Under the pieces are notes generated by a model. The model was not told the origin of the DNA and did no database searches. It saw nothing but the letters and a program-made list of their open reading frames with translations. Below, one piece after another: positions 58,907-64,000 of a stretch of DNA of 64,000 nucleotides. Positions within the stretch are counted from its first letter, which is position 1, and each line of letters starts with the position of its first letter. The position numbers and the translations under genes were made by a program. Source of the stretch: Elymus sibiricus (lineage: Eukaryota; Streptophyta; Magnoliopsida; Poales; Poaceae); the NCBI GenBank assembly GCA_039707655.1, contig CM077666.1, positions 302,710,166-302,774,165 of the forward strand. The letters are read 5' to 3'.

Positions 58907-59970
58907 CTACCCCTAGCAGCCACTCCTGCCTATGCAAGGAGGATTTGCAGAACAGGGTGACATCCAGTGGTGAGCAAAGTAGATTCTAATTGTCGAGGCA
59001 ATACCTAAAGTAAACAGATTGTTCAACAGAAATCAAAATTTTGAATCTGATAATGTTTTACCCACTGGCGCAACATGTTCCCAGATTAGCTTATGTGTAA
59101 AGCATCAGTATGTAAATTTTTTGTCCAAAGGAGGTATATAAATGTATACAACTGTTCCTATTATACTCTGGGTTAATTATATACCTGTTTCTGGGGATAG
59201 TTCAAATTTCGTTATTCTCCTTTTTTAATGGCAATTTAGGTTCTTAATTTATGTAAAATGCTAACCATACCAAATTTATTTATTATAAAAAAAATCTCAT
59301 AATCTTGTTAACTTTTTCTCCACAAGAAGCTCTTTAGAAAATTTGATGGTATTCAGCAAGTTTAAAATCACTCTTCAGCAGTAGCTCAAATAGAAACAGT
59401 GGGGTACGGACAATTTTTTTTTGGACTTCTATGCTCTTGTAAACAAAACCGACATAAAAATTTTAAACAGCCGTGTCCATTTGGCGAGGGAACGAACATA
59501 TGGGTTAACTCAGGGGGTTTAATACAATCTACAAGAATTTTGTACTTGATTTTAGTGCAACCGTAATGAAGCACAGCGCAACCGATCAGATATCCATGTA
59601 ACCTCGCTCCCAACAATGTGCAAACTTCTGGTTTCTGTTCTGTTATCATTGTGGTAATGGAACCTGACTCCCAGCGAGGGAGGGGTATGGAAAAGAAAAG
59701 AAAAAACACGGAAAACTGCTCACGGCATACATACTTCACAATCCACACATCTCAATGGCATCATATATATGTTCCAAATAAGCAAAGAACATAAATTGTA
59801 GAACAATGCAATCATAGGTACACACTCACACCAATAGTAATGACTAATAAGCATTGAAAAGTATACATGAATATATAGTTTGGTGACAAATTCTTCACAA
59901 GAACGACAATTTGTTCCACAAGTAACCCAGGAAGTTTATCAGAACTCTCTGTGATCGTATCCCCATTTTG
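58907..59970. other. Intergenic, convergent 3' ends of VDE and the RIN4-like gene
   Basis: AT-rich DNA holding the two 3' UTRs. No further gene or element recognised. Confidence 0.6.
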
Positions 59971-62494
59971 TCAAAGTATGCAGCAAGGACATGTCTGGAG
60001 AAAAGAGGGAAAGTTCAGTCAACGAAAAAAATGTCTTTGAAATATCATGTGGCAAATGAAATAGAAACAGATAATGCTATTTGTGCTGAGCATATTGTCC
60101 ACTAGAAAGATACAAACACATTTTTTTTTGCCTTTATGCAAAAAGTGGTGATCCAATAATGAGATCACTGATAGCATTATGTTTAAACTCCAAATTATTG
60201 AGATTACCCATAAGGCTGTCATAACCAATACAAATAAAGCCGTCATAACCAATACTAATATAACAAGTGTGCATATTAAGTATGATAAATTGTGTAAGAA
60301 TTTGGCTGTACCATACACATTGAAGTTGCTAACAACACTATTTATTCATTCATTGTCGTAACACTACTTATTCATTAAAGATTTTTTTCACAAAAGGTTA
60401 CTATTTCATCTGCTAGCGACCCAGTGTATAGTGGATTAAAAGGTCACTATGAATCATCATTGCAATACTTATGCATGAAGTACCCATTGTTTAGAGTGAG
60501 GATGAGGTTTAACATCATATGAATGGGCTGTTTTGTGGTACTTCATCAATTTATTCAAGTAGCATTTGCACATTTTGTACACATTTTTATTCTGCTAGAT
60601 GTGCTGCAAGAAATTGTGATAAGAATACAAACATAATTGCCTGCTGTCTTGCTGACGGCCACAGAACTCTATTACCAAATTGCTTATTCCCATTTTGTTT
60701 TGCCATGTATACACTACATGATAGTAAAGCTACCAATTCCCTTACGAAAATGCATTCATGATTTTTTTTTCCAATTTGCATAAGTGGTATGCAGTCGAAA
60801 TTCTGAAGTCAAGCAAAGATAAGCAAACCGATGGTAGCAGAAGCTGAGGACAGCTTACTCAAGGAGTTGCTTTTACATACCTGTTGCACCTTATTTTCGT
60901 CTCTGCGATTGCCAGATGACTGCTGCCTGGCAGAAGAGTCGGGCGATAGTTTATCATCCCTCACCCTGTTGAAGATACCCGTATACTTTTCGCCTGATGC
61001 CGCGTTCGCCTCATCCCACTCACCAAATGGTGGAACAGCCACTTCATCGTCAGGCTGGATTCAGAAATGCAAAAGCAACAGCTCATCATCTCGAGAATCC
61101 AGACACATATATTCCCGGACCAATAAGAAAAGAAGAGAAACAAAGGATTAGAATGTGGTAGTACGTTGTAGCCTTGGTTGCTCTGCCTCGTCCTGCCCCT
61201 TCCAGGAGTGTGCTGGCCCTGCGCTTCGGATGAAGCCCTCCTCTCTGGAGTGTGCATTCCAGCTGCCCTGTTCCTCAGCTTTGCTGAACTGTTTGACTGC
61301 ATTGGTGAAGCAGACCCTGCGGCATTTCTGTAAGGGCTTCTGGGCGCGCTGCCACCGTTCCCCCCTTGCTCCCGCTGAGGATTTGTGTGCCGTCGTTGCG
61401 CGGGTTCGCGGTGATGGGGATCGGCTCCAGGCCTTCTTCCATGTAGTGGAGTCCTTGGAGCCTGTTCTCGGGGCTCAGGTGTATATGCTGATGGGTTCAG
61501 AGGTGACCTGCGAGGGGGGTCAGGCTGCTGATGTCCTGGCTCATTTGGATTGGAGTAAACACCTGTTTTCTTGTTCTTCCGTGCGCCCTCGAACTTCTGG
61601 GTGTAAGGGACGTCATCGCTGTTTTCCCAGTCCCCAAACGTAGGAATGCGTGGTTGCTGTTTAAACAAGATGAGATGAGATAATTAGTATACATCTTGAC
61701 ATTGTTTTCAGGAGTACCATGATCTATGGTTCACAAGGAAATGAACAATCCATCGGTTATCAGCCATTACCATTTTGACAAATACAAATAAATCTTTCAG
61801 AACGTTCCAACTACGCTGAGGATTTCCCCTTGAAAAAACTATGCTGAAGACTTGACAAGTATACACAGGGGATTATTACTTCTAGAGTAACTAGAAGAAA
61901 TCCTTAAAATGTAAATGCTGGAAAGTTTCAGCTATGATATCAACTGATAGATGCTCATACAAAAGAACTATGTATTACATGATGCATGCTAACCGAATTG
62001 CATTAATAAGAAGTTTGGATAAGCTAGTTGCCAATTCAAATTGGTATAGGTTATGCCATTAATCTGGCTCAAGCCCAGAAATTAGATCTTAGTATTTTGT
62101 GTTAACTAGGTCAAGAGGACATGTAACAGCATTTGCAGACCAATATATATGACTCCCTGCGGTTCCGGACAGAAATGTCTTAGATTGAACTTGCCCCAAA
62201 CATGAAAATACTACTCCAGCCTGAACAAGAAATGGTATAAATAAGATTATATTTGCAACAAAGCTTAAATGAGATGCTTCTCTATACCTAATTATAATTA
62301 GCTAACGTAAGAAAGAGATAACACATATGCCCTCCATCAAATGAAAATGCATTATGCTTTACCAGGAGCCCAAGGGACCAAGACAACAACAACTCAAGAT
62401 TTCTCCAGCACTAGGAATATATGTTTTTTTTTTGCGAAACTAGGAATATATGACTTAGTATGAGAGAAAGTAGAAATGAACCACTCACCGCCAT
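59971..62494 (-). CDS. RIN4: RIN4-like protein with two NOI domains
   Basis: Four coding exons on the minus strand: 62494-62489 (only ATGGCG), 61656-61165, 61054-60881 and 59994-59971. GT/AG borders close to 231 codons. The first NOI domain, residues 3-30, has IPTFGDWENSDDVPYTQKFE; the second, ~170-200, has VPPFGEWDEANAASGEKYTG and IFNRVRDDK. Between them is a Pro/Arg/Ser-rich disordered linker. In Arabidopsis, RIN4 is a membrane-tethered regulator of immunity whose NOI sites are cut by a bacterial protease and which is guarded by resistance proteins. The last exon gives TCPCCIL and the stop, a cysteine cluster suited to palmitoylation and membrane anchoring. Introns are long relative to exons. 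Promoter-side sequence (63300-63400) is purine-rich on the + strand. No defect seen. Immune function in this species is inferred. Confidence 0.9.
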
Positions 62495-63689
62495 TGGCCT
62501 CTTAGAAAATGCTGGGTTCCCTCCTTTCTCTCAAATTCTTGGGAAAACAGGCCACGATCCTCCACAAGAAAGCACAGGGAGTGCCAAAAGAAATTGAGGA
62601 AACAGAAGAAATCTAGATCAAGTTCACCACAAAGGAGGAACAATAGATATCCCCTTCCAATCCAAACCTTCCCAGTCCCAACTCCCAAGAATGATTGAAA
62701 GTCAAAGCTTGTGGTTTTCTTTTACAGAGGATAAACTATCCAATCCATCAAAAAAGAAGAATGACTGAAGGCAGCTCCCTGGAGGAAATCTCCCCAAGCA
62801 AATCGAATCCCCCCCAAGAAATCAAGAAACGAGGGGGCTAATTTGACCCCACGCTTGTTGAGAGAAGCACCAAAATTCTCTCCACACAAGGTGCCTCAGC
62901 CGCCCTTCCAACTAGTAGAACTGAGCAAACATCAACGAACCTAACGACTGATCCACGCAAAAACCAACAAAATTTCTTTCAAGAATTCTGGTCGGTCTAA
63001 CTCAAAGGTGGATCCTTCCACGCTAACCCTCAGACAGAAGACAGAACAACTCCAGCTCCTCAGGGTGAACTCCTTGGCATGAATCTCTCTCAGGACAAGA
63101 AAAGGGAAAAACAATACCTCTCCTAGAACTTGTATCTCCAAGAATACAAATCCACTAATTAATCCTCTCGTACCACCCGAAATCCACCAGCAGAGAGAGG
63201 AGTCAAAGGTGGCTCCCCTTTCTTCCGACCTCGCAGCCTCCGAAGGGTGTTGGTGTGTGATATATACAAGCAAACACAAGAAGGAGATGGGAATTCAGAA
63301 CGGGGAGGGGAGGGGAGGTTGGGGAAGAAGGGGAAGGGAAGGAGAGCAAAGGAAGGAAGAAGACAAAGCCGTTGACGAGGGAGGGAGCGCCACTGCTCGT
63401 CAGTTCGAAGTCTTGAAAGCTTCTCTGTCTGTTTTTTCTTTTAATATTTCAATTTGGTACGGAGATATTAATGTCTCGCTCGCATCGCATCAACTTGGCT
63501 TTATCCCTTTCGTTTAAGATAATCAAATAGTACTATTACCTTTACAAGTTATACAATATGTCCCCATTTGTAGGTTGTCTAGGTTTGGTGTTTTGTCCTG
63601 GCTACCCCACTTGTAATGCTATGCTAGAATTCTTGTAAACTTTTTGCGGCCTTTTATAAAACTAAGGTATATCATCTTCTCATTTTTTT
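62495..63689 (-). promoter_or_regulatory. 5' leader and promoter region of the RIN4-like gene
   Basis: On the minus strand it contains a CT-rich tract (63300-63360), typical near plant transcription starts. It probably includes untranslated exon sequence, because the first coding exon is only 6 nt. No coding frame stands out. Confidence 0.4.
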
Positions 63690-63967
63690 TAGAGGGAATT
63701 ACATCCTTCCGTGCTTCTCTTCATCGACGGCGGTTGCTATTCTGATGTGCTGGTCCTCTAAGGCTTTAGCATGCCGACTTTCTGACTGTTTATTACAACA
63801 AGGTTTCCGCGGCTCTGGGGATGGAGGGGCGATGACGACGGCGTGCCTCCAGCTTGTAATCGTCGCTAGGTGGTCTATGAACCTGGATGTAATTTTTTAC
63901 TTTTGGCGTCTTTTTGTACTACCTTGACAGTTGATGAATATATCGGAAGTTTTTCCCCGAAAAAAAG
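63690..63967 (+). mobile_element. LINE 3' end, plus strand
   Basis: Same family as the split LINE at 38018-55703, in the opposite orientation: GATGTGCTGGTCCTCTAAGG, CGTCGCTAGGTGGTCTATGA, TTTTTGTACTACCTTGACAG, ending in CCGAAAAAAAGG. 5'-truncated, no ORF. Confidence 0.65.
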
Positions 63968-64000
63968 GAATTTTTCTGGTGATATGATCAAAATATATTG

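Overview
The window is nuclear DNA of a grass, most likely a Triticeae species (wheat, barley or Aegilops group). Four intron-containing plant genes lie in a sea of nested transposable elements. LTRs starting TGATACGTCTC..., tRNA-Asp and tRNA-iMet primer sites and Stowaway-type MITEs are all typical of that group. Family names of elements are given from memory and are tentative.

Region by region: 1-8651 is a gag-protease LTR retrotransposon (Athila/Sabrina-like) whose 5' LTR forms a 1.3-kb palindrome with an inverted LTR copy. 8652-11854 is the 5' part of an antisense Tat-like Gypsy element. 11857-13392 is a solo LTR. 13398-17225 is debris: LINE and Gypsy pol fragments. 17623-20637 (+) is a stearoyl-ACP desaturase gene of 3 coding exons. 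21704-27979 (-) is an 11-exon gene of unknown function with a 625-bp hAT-type MITE in one intron. 28146-56439 is an old Gypsy element with an exact 5-bp target duplication (GACCC), swollen to 28.3 kb by later insertions. 57070-58906 (+) is violaxanthin de-epoxidase (VDE). 59971-62494 (-) is a RIN4-like protein with two NOI domains. 63690-63967 is a LINE 3' end.

The 28-kb element is a nest that can be unpicked from target duplications. Its 5' LTR holds a 6.7-kb Mutator-like element (MULE; 9-bp duplication) carrying a dead transposase and a spliced plant-mobile-domain (PMD) gene. Its reverse transcriptase carries a Stowaway MITE. Its 3' LTR holds a LINE, which holds a 17-kb Tekay-like chromovirus (5-bp duplication TCGCC), whose 5' LTR holds a 2.8-kb solo LTR (5-bp duplication GTATA, with the empty site preserved in the sister LTR).

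Removing the nest would leave the 11-exon gene and VDE head to head, with start codons about 0.8 kb apart. The insertion has therefore split a compact divergent gene pair. The four host genes do not form one pathway: the desaturase and VDE act in the plastid (stroma and thylakoid lumen), the RIN4-like protein probably sits at the plasma membrane, and the 11-exon protein has no assigned role. Exon models were built by hand from splice sites and reading-frame closure; no transcript data were available.
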